A DNA stretch of 64,000 nucleotides, from positions 1-64,000 of the forward strand of contig NZ_JASCXN010000030.1 of NCBI RefSeq assembly GCF_030010625.1, given 5' to 3'. Every line of letters begins with the position of its first letter. Within the stretch, counting starts at the first letter, position 1. The notes under the pieces are model-generated. The model was not told the DNA's origin. It did no database searches and worked only from the letters and a program-made list of their open reading frames with translations. The position numbers and the translations under genes are program-made. The stretch is from Streptomyces sp. CC208A (lineage in GTDB: Bacteria; Actinomycetota; Actinomycetes; Streptomycetales; Streptomycetaceae). Positions 35,220-43,907 of this stretch are shown here, piece by piece.

Positions 35220-36284
35220 TCAGTGCTTGCCGAGGTCCGGCTTCGGCAGCGGGGTGGCCGCCACCGACTGCGGCGAGACCGTGCTCGCGAAGGCCGAGGG
35301 CGCCGCCATGCCCGCCGTCGGATCGGCCTTGCCCTCCTCCGCCTGCGGCGGCAGCCCGCCGACGATCCGGATGCCGGCCTCGTCCAGGCCCCGCTTGATC
35401 CGCCAGCGCAACTCGCGCTCCACGCCCAGCTTCTTGCCCGGCATGGTCTTCACCGAGACCCGGACCGTCATCGAGTCGAGCAGCACCTCGGTCAGGCCGA
35501 GCACCTCCACCGGACCCCACAGCCGCTCGTTCCACGGCTCGTCCTTGGACATCGACTCGCCCGCCGCGACGATCACCGACCGCACCTCGTCGAGGTCCTC
35601 CGTCGGCCGGACCGTCACGTCCACCGCCGCCGTCGCCCAGCCCTGGGAGAGGTTCCCTATCCGCTTGATCTCGCCGTTGCGCACATACCAGATCTCGCCG
35701 TCGACCCCGCGCAGCTTCGTCACCCGCAGCCCCACCTCGACGACCTCGCCGGAGGCCACGCCCGCGTCGACCGAGTCGCCGACGCCGTACTGGTCCTCCA
35801 GGATCATGAACACGCCGGAGAGGAAGTCCGTCACCAGGTTCCGCGCACCGAAACCGATCGCCACACCGGCCACACCGGCCGAGGCGAGCAGCGGCGCCAG
35901 ATCGATGTCGAAGGCGCCCAGGACCATCAGCCCCGCCGTGCCCAGGATCAGGAAGGACGCCACCGACTTCAGCACCGAGCCGATCGCCTCGGACCGCTGC
36001 CGTCTGCGCTCCGCGTTGACGAGCAGCCCGCCGAGCGCCGTCCCCTCCACCGCCTGGGCTGAGCGGTTCATCCGCTCGATCAGCTTCGTCAGGGCGCGGC
36101 GCACGGCCATCCGCAGCAGCACGGCGACGACCACGATCAGCAGGATCCGCAGGCCGGTGTTCAGCCAGGTGGACCAGTTCTGCTCCACCCAGCTCGCCGC
36201 GTTGGTGGCCTTCTCCGCGGCCTCGTCCAGAGTCACCGGGATGGTATCGGGTTCGGTGGCGGCCGCCAGGACGGACCAGGACAC
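35220..36284 (-). CDS. Small-conductance mechanosensitive channel (MscS family)
   Basis: 354 residues. TM1 is at about 43-62 (GLRILLIVVVAVLLRMAV), a second helix near 102-122, and TM3 is the pore helix LLASAGVAGVAIGFGARNLV, rich in Ala/Gly as in MscS. The beta domain follows with DQYGVGDSVDAGVASGEVVEVGLRVT and VRNGEI. The C-terminal alpha/beta region and a short Ala/Pro tail complete it. MscS channels release solutes at hypo-osmotic shock. GTG 36284 is the preferred start because GGAGGT lies five bases upstream; ATG 36302 would put that site inside the gene. Confidence 0.9.
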   Translation of the reverse strand: MSWSVLAAATEPDTIPVTLDEAAEKATNAASWVEQNWSTWLNTGLRILLIVVVAVLLRMAVRRALTKLIERMNRSAQAVEGTALGGLLVNAERRRQRSEAIGSVLKSVASFLILGTAGLMVLGAFDIDLAPLLASAGVAGVAIGFGARNLVTDFLSGVFMILEDQYGVGDSVDAGVASGEVVEVGLRVTKLRGVDGEIWYVRNGEIKRIGNLSQGWATAAVDVTVRPTEDLDEVRSVIVAAGESMSKDEPWNERLWGPVEVLGLTEVLLDSMTVRVSVKTMPGKKLGVERELRWRIKRGLDEAGIRIVGGLPPQAEEGKADPTAGMAAPSAFASTVSPQSVAATPLPKPDLGKH

Positions 36285-36542
36285 GGGACAACCTCCAGGC
36301 ATCGCGTACGCAGACCATCCACACTAACGGGGCAGCGGACCGGCACCCGTTGCCCTGTTCGAGGGAGAGACCGGTCTCACCCGGGCACATACCCGGCAGA
36401 CATGCCGATGTGGTCGAGAACACGTCGGGCACCTCCCCGGAGATCGCGGGAACGTGGTGGCGCTCCGACCAGGCATGAGGAGAGACTGAGAGCAGTTCGT
36501 CCCGGCGCGAGCCACGCGCCGCCGGCGCCATAGGAGGCATCC

Positions 36543-37106
36543 GTGCCGCATGTCCTGGTCCTCAACGCGTCGTACGAGCCCCTGGGCGTCGTACCGCTCC
36601 GCCGCGCACTCGTCCTCGTACTGGAGAACAAGGCCCTCTGCATCGAGGAGTCCGGCGCCTTCCTGCACAGCGAACACCAGGTCGTCCCCGCGCCCAGCGT
36701 GGTACGCCTGAAGCGCTTCGTGCGGGTCCCCTACCGGGGGCCCGTTCCCCTCACCCGCAGGGCCCTCTTCGCACGCGACGGAGGGCGCTGCATGTACTGC
36801 GGGGGAGTGGCGACCAGCGTCGACCACGTCATCCCGCGCAGCCGGGGCGGGACCCACGCCTGGGAGAACGTGGTGGCGGCCTGCCGCCGCTGCAACCACC
36901 TCAAGGCCGACAAGCACCTGCGGGAGATCGGCTGGCGGCTGCGCCACCAGCCCGCGCCGCCGACCGGCCTGGCCTGGCGGATCATCGGGACCGGCCACCG
37001 GGACCCCCGATGGCTGCCCTACCTCAGACCGTACGGCGCCGAGGACGCGATGGCCCGGATCGACTCCGTCGCCGACACCCCCACACGGGCGTTGACGACC
37101 GGCTGA
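36543..37106 (+). CDS. HNH endonuclease-family protein
   Basis: 187 residues. The N-terminal 70 residues (VLVLNASYEPLGVVPLRRAL) are a conserved leader of this actinobacterial group. The HNH/McrA-like core has CMYCGG, SVDHVIPRSRGGTHAWENVV and ACRRCNHLKADK: two CxxC zinc pairs, the catalytic His-Asp-His region and the Asn. Such proteins are metal-dependent nucleases of unknown cellular task. The gene is single and divergent from the MscS gene. GTG 36543 has GGAGG at 36534-36538. Confidence 0.9.
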   Translation: MPHVLVLNASYEPLGVVPLRRALVLVLENKALCIEESGAFLHSEHQVVPAPSVVRLKRFVRVPYRGPVPLTRRALFARDGGRCMYCGGVATSVDHVIPRSRGGTHAWENVVAACRRCNHLKADKHLREIGWRLRHQPAPPTGLAWRIIGTGHRDPRWLPYLRPYGAEDAMARIDSVADTPTRALTTG

Positions 37107-37166
37107 GAACCGGGCCTTCCGCGTCCCCGGGCCGGTGCGGACGGGGTACGGAGACGGGGGCGCCGC

Positions 37167-40100
37167 TCAGGGGGCGGCGTCCTCCTCCGGCGTGTCCTCC
37201 TCCGGGGCGGTCTCCGGCGTGGTCTCCTCCGCCGGGGCCTCCTCCTTCGGCTCCTGCGCCACCGCGTAGGTCTCCACCGACCAGAGCGAGTAGCCGTACG
37301 GGGTCGCCCGCTTCTCGCCCTGCACCCGCAGGAAGCGGGTGTCCGCCGCGTCCATCCGCACCGACTCGGTGCCGCCCCGGCCGTCCGCCACGGTCGCCGC
37401 CGTCCGCCAGTTCCGGCCGTCGGCCGAGACCTGCACCCGGTAGCGGGCGGCGTGCGCGTCCTGCCAGCGCAGCACCACCTGCCCTATCCGGGCGGGCTCG
37501 GCCAGCTCCAGCTGGAACCATGCCCCGTCCTCGGCCGGCGAGGACCAGCGGGTCGCCGGATCGCCGTCCACCGCGAGCGCCGCCGGGAAGTCCGGGGTCT
37601 CGTCGCCCGAGGAGGAGGCCGTCGCCGACCGGGCCAGGTCCGGGCCGTCCGTGCGCGGGAAGGCCCGCACCGTCAGGACCCGCTCCTCGCCCGCGAAGGA
37701 GACCGGCACCCGGTACTCACCGGACGCCGTGCCCGGTGCCACCGACACCTCCATCGGCACCGTCGTGGTGCCGCCGCGCTCCACCGCCGCCTCCTTCGGC
37801 AGCCGTACGGTGATCCCCTTCGGCGCCTTCGCGGTCAGCGGGCCCCGCACCTCGCCCGCCCGCCGCCCGGTCAGCTTCAGGTCCACCCGGCCCGCCGGGC
37901 CGCCGACCTCCAGGTCGGTCTCCGTGCGGGCCAGTTCCAGACCGGCCCGCGGCCCGTCCGCGAACCACGGCACCAGCGACCGCACGTCGGGCGCCGGCCC
38001 CTCGCCGTCCCAGACGATCCGCAGCGCCTCGGCGCGCAGCCCCTTCAGCTCGGTCTGCGTCCAGCCGGTGGAGGACAGCGGCCCCAGGGGCCGCCAGCCC
38101 TCGCCCGTCACATACGCCTCCACGCGCGCGTGCGCGGCCTCGCCCTCGTCCGGCTTCCCGCCGTCGGAAGGCTTGCCGGTCAGGACCGTCACCGCCTCCA
38201 CCGGCCGCGCCCGGTCAAGCCGCAGCGTGTACGAGCCGGTGGCCCGGTCCACCGCGCGCTCCGGGTCCCGGTCGGTGCCCGTCCAGGCCGCAGCCTCCTT
38301 CACCGCCCGGTCCAGGAACGGGTCGAGGACCCCGGCGCCGACGGTCACCCCGCTCGCCGCGATCCGGGGCCGCAGCGGTTCGAGCCGCAGCTGCGCCTGC
38401 CAGGCGGCGGGGCCGTCGCCGCGCGCCTGCGCCAGGAGCATGTCCACGGCCGCCTCGCCCGCCGCCCCGTACCGGGACAACTGCTCCAGCCAGGGCCCCG
38501 ACTCGGCCCGCAGGGCGCCGTCCGCCGTCTCCGCGAGGCGTTCCGGCGCCTCCCGCATCACGGTGAACGCGGCCCGCAGCTCGCGCCCCGCCTTCTCCCG
38601 CTCCGCCGCCCTGCCCGAGGCGCGGGCCGACCAGAAGGCGCTCATCAGCGGCTTCACCCCGGCCGACTCGGCGTCCGGGGCCAGGATCGACGAGGCCGCG
38701 TTCCCGGCCAGGGCACCGAGCGCCGTCCGCGCGGCCGGCTCGGGCCCCGCCAGGTCGGCGACCGCCGCCCGCCAGGACTCGCCCGGCCGGTAACCGCGCG
38801 GGTTCCAGGCGAAGTCGGCGGTGGTGAAGAGCGGGATCCGGGAGGCGGCGGGCTGCTCCATGGCGTGCGCCAGATAGGCGGCGGACCCCACCGCCACGGC
38901 CGGCTCCCGGCCCGTGGACGGGCCCAGGAAGAGCCGGTCCTGCGCGTAGTCGTTCACCGGGTAGTTGTCCATCGTGACCAGCGGGCGCTGCCCCAGGGCC
39001 GCCCGCACCCCGGCCAGTTCGGGGCCCGTGATGGTGCGCGGCACGACCCCGACACCGGTCCACGCCACCCGCACGCGCGCGTCGAGGGCCTCCGCGAGCG
39101 CCGACCGGTACTCGCTGGTGCCCTCCTGGTAGTACTCCGTCGGCAGCACGGTCAGCGGCTCCACGTCCGGATACCCGGCCAGGTGCCGGGCCACCGTGTT
39201 CGCCACGCGCGCGTGCGCCCGGGCCGCGCCCGCCGCGTCCCGCCCGAAGGCGTCCGCGTCCTCGTCGCAGGTCCACTCGCCGTACCCGGCGTCCGGGAAC
39301 TGGAGCTGGAAGGAGCGGAAGCCGAGCTCCCGCATCGCGTCCAGCTTCCGGGTCAGCGCCGCCACGTCCGCGTCCGAGGACAGGCACATGGACTGGGCCG
39401 GCGCCACCGCCCAGCCCAGCGTCACGTGGTTGGCCCTGGCCCGCTCGGCCAGCGCCCGGAACCCGGCCCGCTGCGCCTCCGGGTAGGGCTCGCGCCACTG
39501 CGCCTTGCGGTACGGGTCGTCACCGGGCGCGTAGAGGTACCGGTTCTGCTTGGTGCGGCCCAGGAAGCCGACCATCGCCAGGCGCTGCTCCGTCGTCCAC
39601 GGCGTGCCGTAGAAGGCCTCCGCGACGCCCCGCTCGGCGGTGCCGGGCCAGTCCCGGACGACGACGCCCGGCACCCGGCCGCCGACGCCGTCAGGACCCT
39701 CGCCGAGGAGCTGACGGAGCGTCTGCACCGCGTGGAACAGACCGTCCTCGCCCGTCCCGTCCAGGACCACGGTGTCCCGGCCGCCGAAGCGTCCGGTGGC
39801 CAGCCGGTAGCCGCCGTACGGCAGGTCGGCCCGCTCGGCCACCCCGAAGGAGGCGAGCGCCTCCTGCGCGGCCTCCCCGGACGGCCCCGAGGCCCGGACG
39901 ACCGGGCCCGCGCCCGGCAGCCCCTCGTGCACGGTCCGCACCCCCGCGTCGGCGAGCAGCCTCCGCAGCGCGATCAGGGCGTACGGGTCGGCGTCCTCGT
40001 CCGCCACCAGGGTCACCCGCTCCCCGAGCCGCACGTCGGGCCCCGCGGCGGTCAGCGACTGCGGCCGGGGCCACACGGCGGGCACGGCGGGCGTCTCCGC

Positions 40101-40310
40101 GCGCGTGCCCCCGGTCCGGGGCGCGGGCACGGCGGGGAGCGCGAAGGGCCCCGCGGGGGCCGCGGGCGAGGCGGCCAGGTCGGGCACCGCGGCGGGCGGC
40201 GGGACGGCGGCCGCGGAGCCGGGCACGGCGCCGGCGAGGAATCCGCCGATGACGGCGGCGGCGACCGCGGTCGCCGTACGCGGTCCGCGTCCCGGACGCA
40301 CGGGGGTCAC
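37167..40310 (-). CDS. Secreted GH84-like beta-N-acetylglucosaminidase with altered catalytic motif
   Basis: 1047 residues, exported by an N-terminal signal peptide (cleavage near residue 33). A GH20-like alpha/beta N-domain (about 75-205) with WPRPQSLTAAGPDVRLGERV precedes the GH84 barrel (about 210-480; RGVAEAFYGTPWTTEQRLAM). Helical and beta regions follow, then an F5/8-type carbohydrate-binding module (about 890-1015; VDGDPATRWSS, FQLELAEPARIGQVVLRW) and an acidic Glu/Pro/Thr tail. GH84 enzymes normally use two adjacent Asp in an FDD-type motif. Here the strand reads FQLQFPDAGYGEW, with only one Asp, so activity is in doubt. Start GTG 40310 has AGGGAG upstream. Confidence 0.85.
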   Translation of the reverse strand: MTPVRPGRGPRTATAVAAAVIGGFLAGAVPGSAAAVPPPAAVPDLAASPAAPAGPFALPAVPAPRTGGTRAETPAVPAVWPRPQSLTAAGPDVRLGERVTLVADEDADPYALIALRRLLADAGVRTVHEGLPGAGPVVRASGPSGEAAQEALASFGVAERADLPYGGYRLATGRFGGRDTVVLDGTGEDGLFHAVQTLRQLLGEGPDGVGGRVPGVVVRDWPGTAERGVAEAFYGTPWTTEQRLAMVGFLGRTKQNRYLYAPGDDPYRKAQWREPYPEAQRAGFRALAERARANHVTLGWAVAPAQSMCLSSDADVAALTRKLDAMRELGFRSFQLQFPDAGYGEWTCDEDADAFGRDAAGAARAHARVANTVARHLAGYPDVEPLTVLPTEYYQEGTSEYRSALAEALDARVRVAWTGVGVVPRTITGPELAGVRAALGQRPLVTMDNYPVNDYAQDRLFLGPSTGREPAVAVGSAAYLAHAMEQPAASRIPLFTTADFAWNPRGYRPGESWRAAVADLAGPEPAARTALGALAGNAASSILAPDAESAGVKPLMSAFWSARASGRAAEREKAGRELRAAFTVMREAPERLAETADGALRAESGPWLEQLSRYGAAGEAAVDMLLAQARGDGPAAWQAQLRLEPLRPRIAASGVTVGAGVLDPFLDRAVKEAAAWTGTDRDPERAVDRATGSYTLRLDRARPVEAVTVLTGKPSDGGKPDEGEAAHARVEAYVTGEGWRPLGPLSSTGWTQTELKGLRAEALRIVWDGEGPAPDVRSLVPWFADGPRAGLELARTETDLEVGGPAGRVDLKLTGRRAGEVRGPLTAKAPKGITVRLPKEAAVERGGTTTVPMEVSVAPGTASGEYRVPVSFAGEERVLTVRAFPRTDGPDLARSATASSSGDETPDFPAALAVDGDPATRWSSPAEDGAWFQLELAEPARIGQVVLRWQDAHAARYRVQVSADGRNWRTAATVADGRGGTESVRMDAADTRFLRVQGEKRATPYGYSLWSVETYAVAQEPKEEAPAEETTPETAPEEDTPEEDAAP

Positions 40311-40610
40311 GGAGGTCTCCCTTCACCAGGTCCGGGACCCGCCGGAACGTCAGGGGCGGGCCCTGCCCGGCCGATTGGTCACGGGCGGATCACGAGCCCA
40401 CCACCCGTCGTACGGAGGTGTCAATGCGACAGGGCGAAGTGTCGGCTTTGCCCGGTGAACCACCGGCGAGCTGTCGTCCTTTCGCCGCGTTCCCCCGGTA
40501 AAAGGGGCAAAGTGCGGCGCGGTGGGTAGGGCTCACTCGTCGCACCCCGCGGCCGACGGCCACCAGCCGCCCGGCCGGCCACCCTGTCGAGACGAAACCG
40601 GGAGACCCCC
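40311..40610. promoter_or_regulatory. Divergent intergenic region between GH84 and malQ units
   Basis: These 300 bases separate the GH84 gene (minus) from the repeat-protein/malQ unit (plus) and should contain both promoters. The only coding candidate is the 25-codon ORF at 40424-40501. No clear -10/-35 pair or long palindrome was recognised. Confidence 0.4.
40424..40501 (+). CDS. Candidate 25-residue upstream ORF
   Basis: A strong GGAGGTG site (40414-40420) precedes ATG 40424 by three bases. The frame gives MRQGEVSALPGEPPASCRPF plus five residues before TAA. It lies in the upstream region of the repeat-protein/malQ unit. The ribosome site is better than that of many real genes here. The peptide has no match I recognise, so it may be a leader peptide or chance. 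Confidence 0.35.
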   Translation: MRQGEVSALPGEPPASCRPFAAFPR

Positions 40611-40850
40611 GTGACCACGACCGCCCGTCACCCGTCCGGACGGATACGGATCCCGCGCCAGCCCACCGCCGGCGGCACGCCGCTGACCGGCGAGCCCGCG
40701 CAGGACGCCACCGCGCCGCTGACCAGCGAGCCGCCGCTCGCCACCGCCGCGCCCCTCATCAGCGAGCCGCCCCACACCGGCGCGGCCCCCCTCACCAGCG
40801 AGCCCACCGCCCCCGCCGCCTGGGGCGCCACGGAGCCCCCAGGAGTGTGA
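40611..40850 (+). CDS. Small protein with four 12-residue repeats, coupled to malQ
   Basis: 79 residues. Residues 24-71 are four consecutive 12-residue units: PLTGEPAQDATA, PLTSEPPLATAA, PLISEPPHTGAA and PLTSEPTAPAAW. In DNA this is a 36-base period at 40680-40823. The first 23 residues are basic (RHPSGRIRIPRQP). It has no signal peptide, cysteine or membrane helix and is probably disordered. Start GTG 40611 has GGGAG upstream. The stop is one base before the malQ start, and the malQ ribosome site AGGAG lies inside this gene, so the two are coupled. The in-frame repeat supports a real protein. I do not recognise it; a multi-core peptide precursor or a malQ-linked disordered partner are guesses. 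Confidence 0.65.
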   Translation: MTTTARHPSGRIRIPRQPTAGGTPLTGEPAQDATAPLTSEPPLATAAPLISEPPHTGAAPLTSEPTAPAAWGATEPPGV

Positions 40851-40851
40851 A

Positions 40852-42939
40852 GTGACCCTGGCCCGCCTCGCCGCCCGACACGGCGTCGCCACCGCGTTCA
40901 GCCCGTCCGAGGGCGTCACCGTGCCCGTGCCCGAGACCACCGTGATCGCGGTGCTCGGCGCCCTCGGGGTCGACGCCACCACCCCGGAGGCGGTCGCCGC
41001 CTCCCTCGGCGCGGCGGAGCGGGCCGAGCGGGAGCGGCTGCTCCCGCCCACCCTCGTCCGGCACACCGACGACGGGCCGCTCCGCCCGCCCGCGGGACTG
41101 CCCGACGGGACCCTGCTGCGGGTCGCCACCGAGACCGGCGAACTCCACGAGGGCGACGACTGGGCCCGGCTGCCGCTCGGCGTGCACACCGTGGACGCCG
41201 AGGCGCCCGACGGGCGCACCGGCCGCGCCACCCTGATCGTCGCCCCCGCGCGGGTCCCGGCCCCCGCCACGCGCGCGTACGGCCTGCTCGTCCAGCTCTA
41301 CTCGCTGCTCTCCGAGCACTCCTGGGGCATGGGCGACCTCGGCGACCTGCGGGAGCTCGTCTCCTGGGCGGGCCGCGCGCACGGCGCCGGGTTCGTCCAG
41401 GTCAACCCGCTGCACGCGGGCGTGCCCGGCGCGCCCTCCGACCCGTCCCCGTACCGCCCCTCCTCGCGCCGCTTCCCCGACCCCGTCCACCTGCGGATCG
41501 AGCGGATCGCCGAGTACGCCCACCTGGACGCCGGGCCGCGCGAGGAGATGGACCGGCTCCTCACCGCCGCCGCCGAACTCCGGGAGGGCGTCCTCGCCAA
41601 GGGCGCCACCATCGACCTGGACGCCGTCCGGGCGCTCAAGCTCCGTGCCCTGGAGCTCGTCACCGCCGTCGACCTCGGCCCCGGCCGCCGCGCCGAGTAC
41701 CACGACTTCCTCGCCGAGCGCGGCCGCGCCCTGGAGGACCACGCCACCTACCAGGCCCTCGCCGAACGGCACGGCCCCCGCTGGCGCTCCTGGCCCGAGG
41801 CGCTGCGCACCCCCGAGGGCGCCGCGGCGGCGGCCCGCGCCGACGCGGAGCTGGCCGCCCGGGTCGACTTCCACTGCCGGCTCGCCTGGCTGACGGACCG
41901 GCAGCTCGCCGAGGCCGCCGACGCGGCCCGGGAGGCCGGGATGACGGTCGGGATCGTCCACGACCTGGCCGTCGGCGTCCACCCGGAGGGCTCCGACGTC
42001 TGGGCCCGGCAGGGCGACTTCGCCGCCGGGATGTCGGTCGGCGCCCCGCCCGACGCCTTCAACTCCCGGGGCCAGGACTGGGGCCTGCCGCCGTGGCGCC
42101 CCGACGCCCTCGCCGCCGCCGGGTACGCCCCGTACCGCGGTCTGCTCCGCGAACTCCTGCGGCACGCCGGGGCCCTGCGCATCGACCACGTGATGGGCCT
42201 GTTCCGGCTCTGGTGGGTGCCGGAGGGCCGCGAGCCCACCGAGGGGACCTACGTCCGGTACGACGCCGAGGCGATGCTCGCCGTTCTCGTCCTGGAGGCA
42301 CACCGGGCCGGCGCCCTCGTCGTCGGCGAGGACCTGGGCACCGTCGAGCCGGGCGTCCGCGAGGCCCTCGCGGGGCGCGGGGTGTTCGGCACCTCGGTGC
42401 TCTGGTTCGAGCGGGACTGGGCGGGCGGCGGCGCCCCGCTGCCGCCGGGGGCGTGGCGCACCGACTGCGTGGCCACCGCCACCACCCACGACCTGCCGTC
42501 CACCGCCGCCCGGCTCTCCGGCGACCACGTGCTGCTGCGCCACCGGCTCGGGCTGCTCGGCGGCGACCTGGAGCGCGAGCGGACCGCCGACGCGGCGGAG
42601 ACCGCCGAGTGGCTCGGCCTCCTCCAGCGGCTCGGGCTGCTCCCGGAGGGGCCGGGGGACGAGGAGGCCGAGATCCGGGCCGTCCACCGCTTCCTGGCCC
42701 GCACCCCGGCCCGGATGGTCGGGGTGTGGCTGCCGGACCTGGTGGGCGACCGCCGGCCGCAGAACCTGCCGGGCACCTGGGACGAGTACCCCAACTGGCG
42801 GCTGCCGGTCGCGGGCCCCGGCGGGCAGCCGCTCACCCTGGAGCAGCTCGCCGCCTCGCCCCGGGCGCACGCCCTGCTGCGGACCGCCGCGGAGGGGGCC
42901 GGAGCCCGTACGGCACCCCCGGGCGCGCGGGCCGTCTAG
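40852..42939 (+). CDS. malQ: 4-alpha-glucanotransferase (amylomaltase, GH77)
   Basis: 695 residues. The GH77 barrel shows WGMGDLGDLRELVSWA, FVQVNPLHAG, SPYRPSSRRFPDPVHLRIE, VGIVHDLAVGVH and LRIDHVMGLFRLWWVPEG. The catalytic-acid segment is LVVGEDLGTVEPGVREAL, and TATTHDLPSTA also matches. These motifs carry the conserved Asp/Glu/Asp triad. The first 150 residues are the extra N-terminal domain common in actinobacterial MalQ. The enzyme disproportionates maltodextrins in the cytosol and feeds glycogen and maltose metabolism. Start GTG 40852 has AGGAG seven bases upstream. No mal regulator or transporter gene lies nearby. Confidence 0.93.
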   Translation: MTLARLAARHGVATAFSPSEGVTVPVPETTVIAVLGALGVDATTPEAVAASLGAAERAERERLLPPTLVRHTDDGPLRPPAGLPDGTLLRVATETGELHEGDDWARLPLGVHTVDAEAPDGRTGRATLIVAPARVPAPATRAYGLLVQLYSLLSEHSWGMGDLGDLRELVSWAGRAHGAGFVQVNPLHAGVPGAPSDPSPYRPSSRRFPDPVHLRIERIAEYAHLDAGPREEMDRLLTAAAELREGVLAKGATIDLDAVRALKLRALELVTAVDLGPGRRAEYHDFLAERGRALEDHATYQALAERHGPRWRSWPEALRTPEGAAAAARADAELAARVDFHCRLAWLTDRQLAEAADAAREAGMTVGIVHDLAVGVHPEGSDVWARQGDFAAGMSVGAPPDAFNSRGQDWGLPPWRPDALAAAGYAPYRGLLRELLRHAGALRIDHVMGLFRLWWVPEGREPTEGTYVRYDAEAMLAVLVLEAHRAGALVVGEDLGTVEPGVREALAGRGVFGTSVLWFERDWAGGGAPLPPGAWRTDCVATATTHDLPSTAARLSGDHVLLRHRLGLLGGDLERERTADAAETAEWLGLLQRLGLLPEGPGDEEAEIRAVHRFLARTPARMVGVWLPDLVGDRRPQNLPGTWDEYPNWRLPVAGPGGQPLTLEQLAASPRAHALLRTAAEGAGARTAPPGARAV

Positions 42940-42959
42940 GCGTTCGCTACTTTGGCACC

Positions 42960-43190
42960 GTGGACAAGAAGAACGCCCTGCGCGCCGGCGCCGTCGCGGC
43001 CGGTACGACGCTGATGATGCTGCTCATGTCGTCCCCCGCGCTCGCGCTGACCCGCGACGACGGTGACGACCCGGCCCCCAAGCTGGAGGTCATCGAGACC
43101 ATCGGCCTGTTCGTGGCCCTCCCGCTGGCGCTGTTCCTGGGCATCGTCGGCCTGGTGATGGTCCTCGACAAGTCCCGCAAGAAGGCGTAA
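42960..43190 (+). CDS. Small membrane protein, probably leaderless
   Basis: 76 residues. A hydrophobic first segment (about 8-28, VAAGTTLMMLLMSSPALA) looks like a signal peptide cut after ALA. A charged stretch (TRDDGDDPAPKLEVIETI) and a second helix (GLFVALPLALFLGIVGLVMVL) ending in DKSRKKA follow. It would sit in the membrane with a short outside part. TACTTT at 42948-42953 is six bases before the GTG, the spacing of a -10 box for a leaderless message, and no ribosome site is present. No domain was recognised. Confidence 0.75.
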   Translation: MDKKNALRAGAVAAGTTLMMLLMSSPALALTRDDGDDPAPKLEVIETIGLFVALPLALFLGIVGLVMVLDKSRKKA

Positions 43191-43197
43191 GCCCCGT

Positions 43198-43219
43198 GGG
43201 GAGGCGCACCCGCCTCCCC
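43198..43219 (+). terminator. Hairpin after small membrane-protein gene
   Basis: Perfect 9-bp stem GGGGAGGCG / CGCCTCCCC with loop CACC, starting 7 bases beyond the stop codon. Confidence 0.65.
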
Positions 43220-43230
43220 CCGTTCGTTCC

Positions 43231-43271
43231 CGAGGGCGCCGCACGGCCACGCAGGCCGTGCGGCGCCCTCG
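43231..43271. terminator. Bidirectional terminator between convergent genes
   Basis: A perfect 18-bp stem (43231-43248 with 43254-43271), five-base loop ACGCA, lies between the small membrane-protein gene and the converging MarR gene. It could stop transcription from both sides. Confidence 0.85.
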
Positions 43272-43291
43272 CGCGTCCGCGGGTGGGCGGC

Positions 43292-43825
43292 TCAGGCCGT
43301 GGTGGCGAGCAGCTTGCGCAGCAGTCCTTCGAGCTGGTGCGCCTCGTCGGGGGTGAGCGCCGCCTCCAGCGCGGCGCGCTGCCGCTCCAGACCGGCGCCG
43401 ACGGCCTGGTCCACCAGGGAGCGGCCCTGCTCGGTGAGGGTGACCCTGAGCCCCCGCCGGTCGTTCGGGTCGGGGCTGCGGGTGAGCAGTCCGGCCTTCT
43501 CCAGCTTGTCGAGGCGGCCCGTCATCCCGCCGGTGGTGATCATCAGGGTGGCGGTCAGCTCGCGCGGCGAGAGCGTGTACGGCTCTCCTGACCGCCGCAG
43601 CGTGGCGAGCACGTCGAACTCGCCCAGCGACATCCCCCCGTACGGCGCGTAGGCCTTGTCCACCTTGGCGCGCATGGCGGCGGCGAGCCGGTAGATCCGC
43701 CCGAAGACCGCCATCGGCAGGGTGTCCAGGTCGGGGCGGACCGCGGCCCACTGGTCGGCGATGGCGTCGACGGCGTCGTGTCCGGGGCCGGGGACGTGTC
43801 CGGGACCGGGGATGTGCTTCTCCAT
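43292..43825 (-). CDS. MarR-family transcriptional regulator
   Basis: 177 residues. The MarR winged helix spans about residues 65-140. GMSLGEFDVLATLRRSGEPY is followed by the recognition part LTATLMITTGGMTGRLDKLE and the wing RSPDPNDRRGLRVTLTEQG. Long N- and C-terminal helices form the dimer. The DPNDRRG wing is highly typical. It is divergent from an EamA exporter gene with a near-perfect palindrome between them, so repression of that gene and itself is likely, relieved by a small molecule. Start ATG 43825 follows GGGAG. Confidence 0.9.
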   Translation of the reverse strand: MEKHIPGPGHVPGPGHDAVDAIADQWAAVRPDLDTLPMAVFGRIYRLAAAMRAKVDKAYAPYGGMSLGEFDVLATLRRSGEPYTLSPRELTATLMITTGGMTGRLDKLEKAGLLTRSPDPNDRRGLRVTLTEQGRSLVDQAVGAGLERQRAALEAALTPDEAHQLEGLLRKLLATTA

Positions 43826-43862
43826 GGCCCCAGTCTCCCGCTCCTCCGGCTCGACGACAAGC

Positions 43863-43885
43863 AAGCGACTTGAAAGTAAGCGACT
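43863..43885. repeat. Direct repeat AAGCGACT in marR-eamA intergenic region
   Basis: AAGCGACT occurs at 43863-43870 and 43878-43885, a 15-base period, on the marR side of the palindrome. A looser AAGCCTCT follows at 43893. The repeat may add to regulator binding. Confidence 0.35.
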
Positions 43886-43907
43886 CAGCAGCAAGCCTCT
43901 TGCCAAT

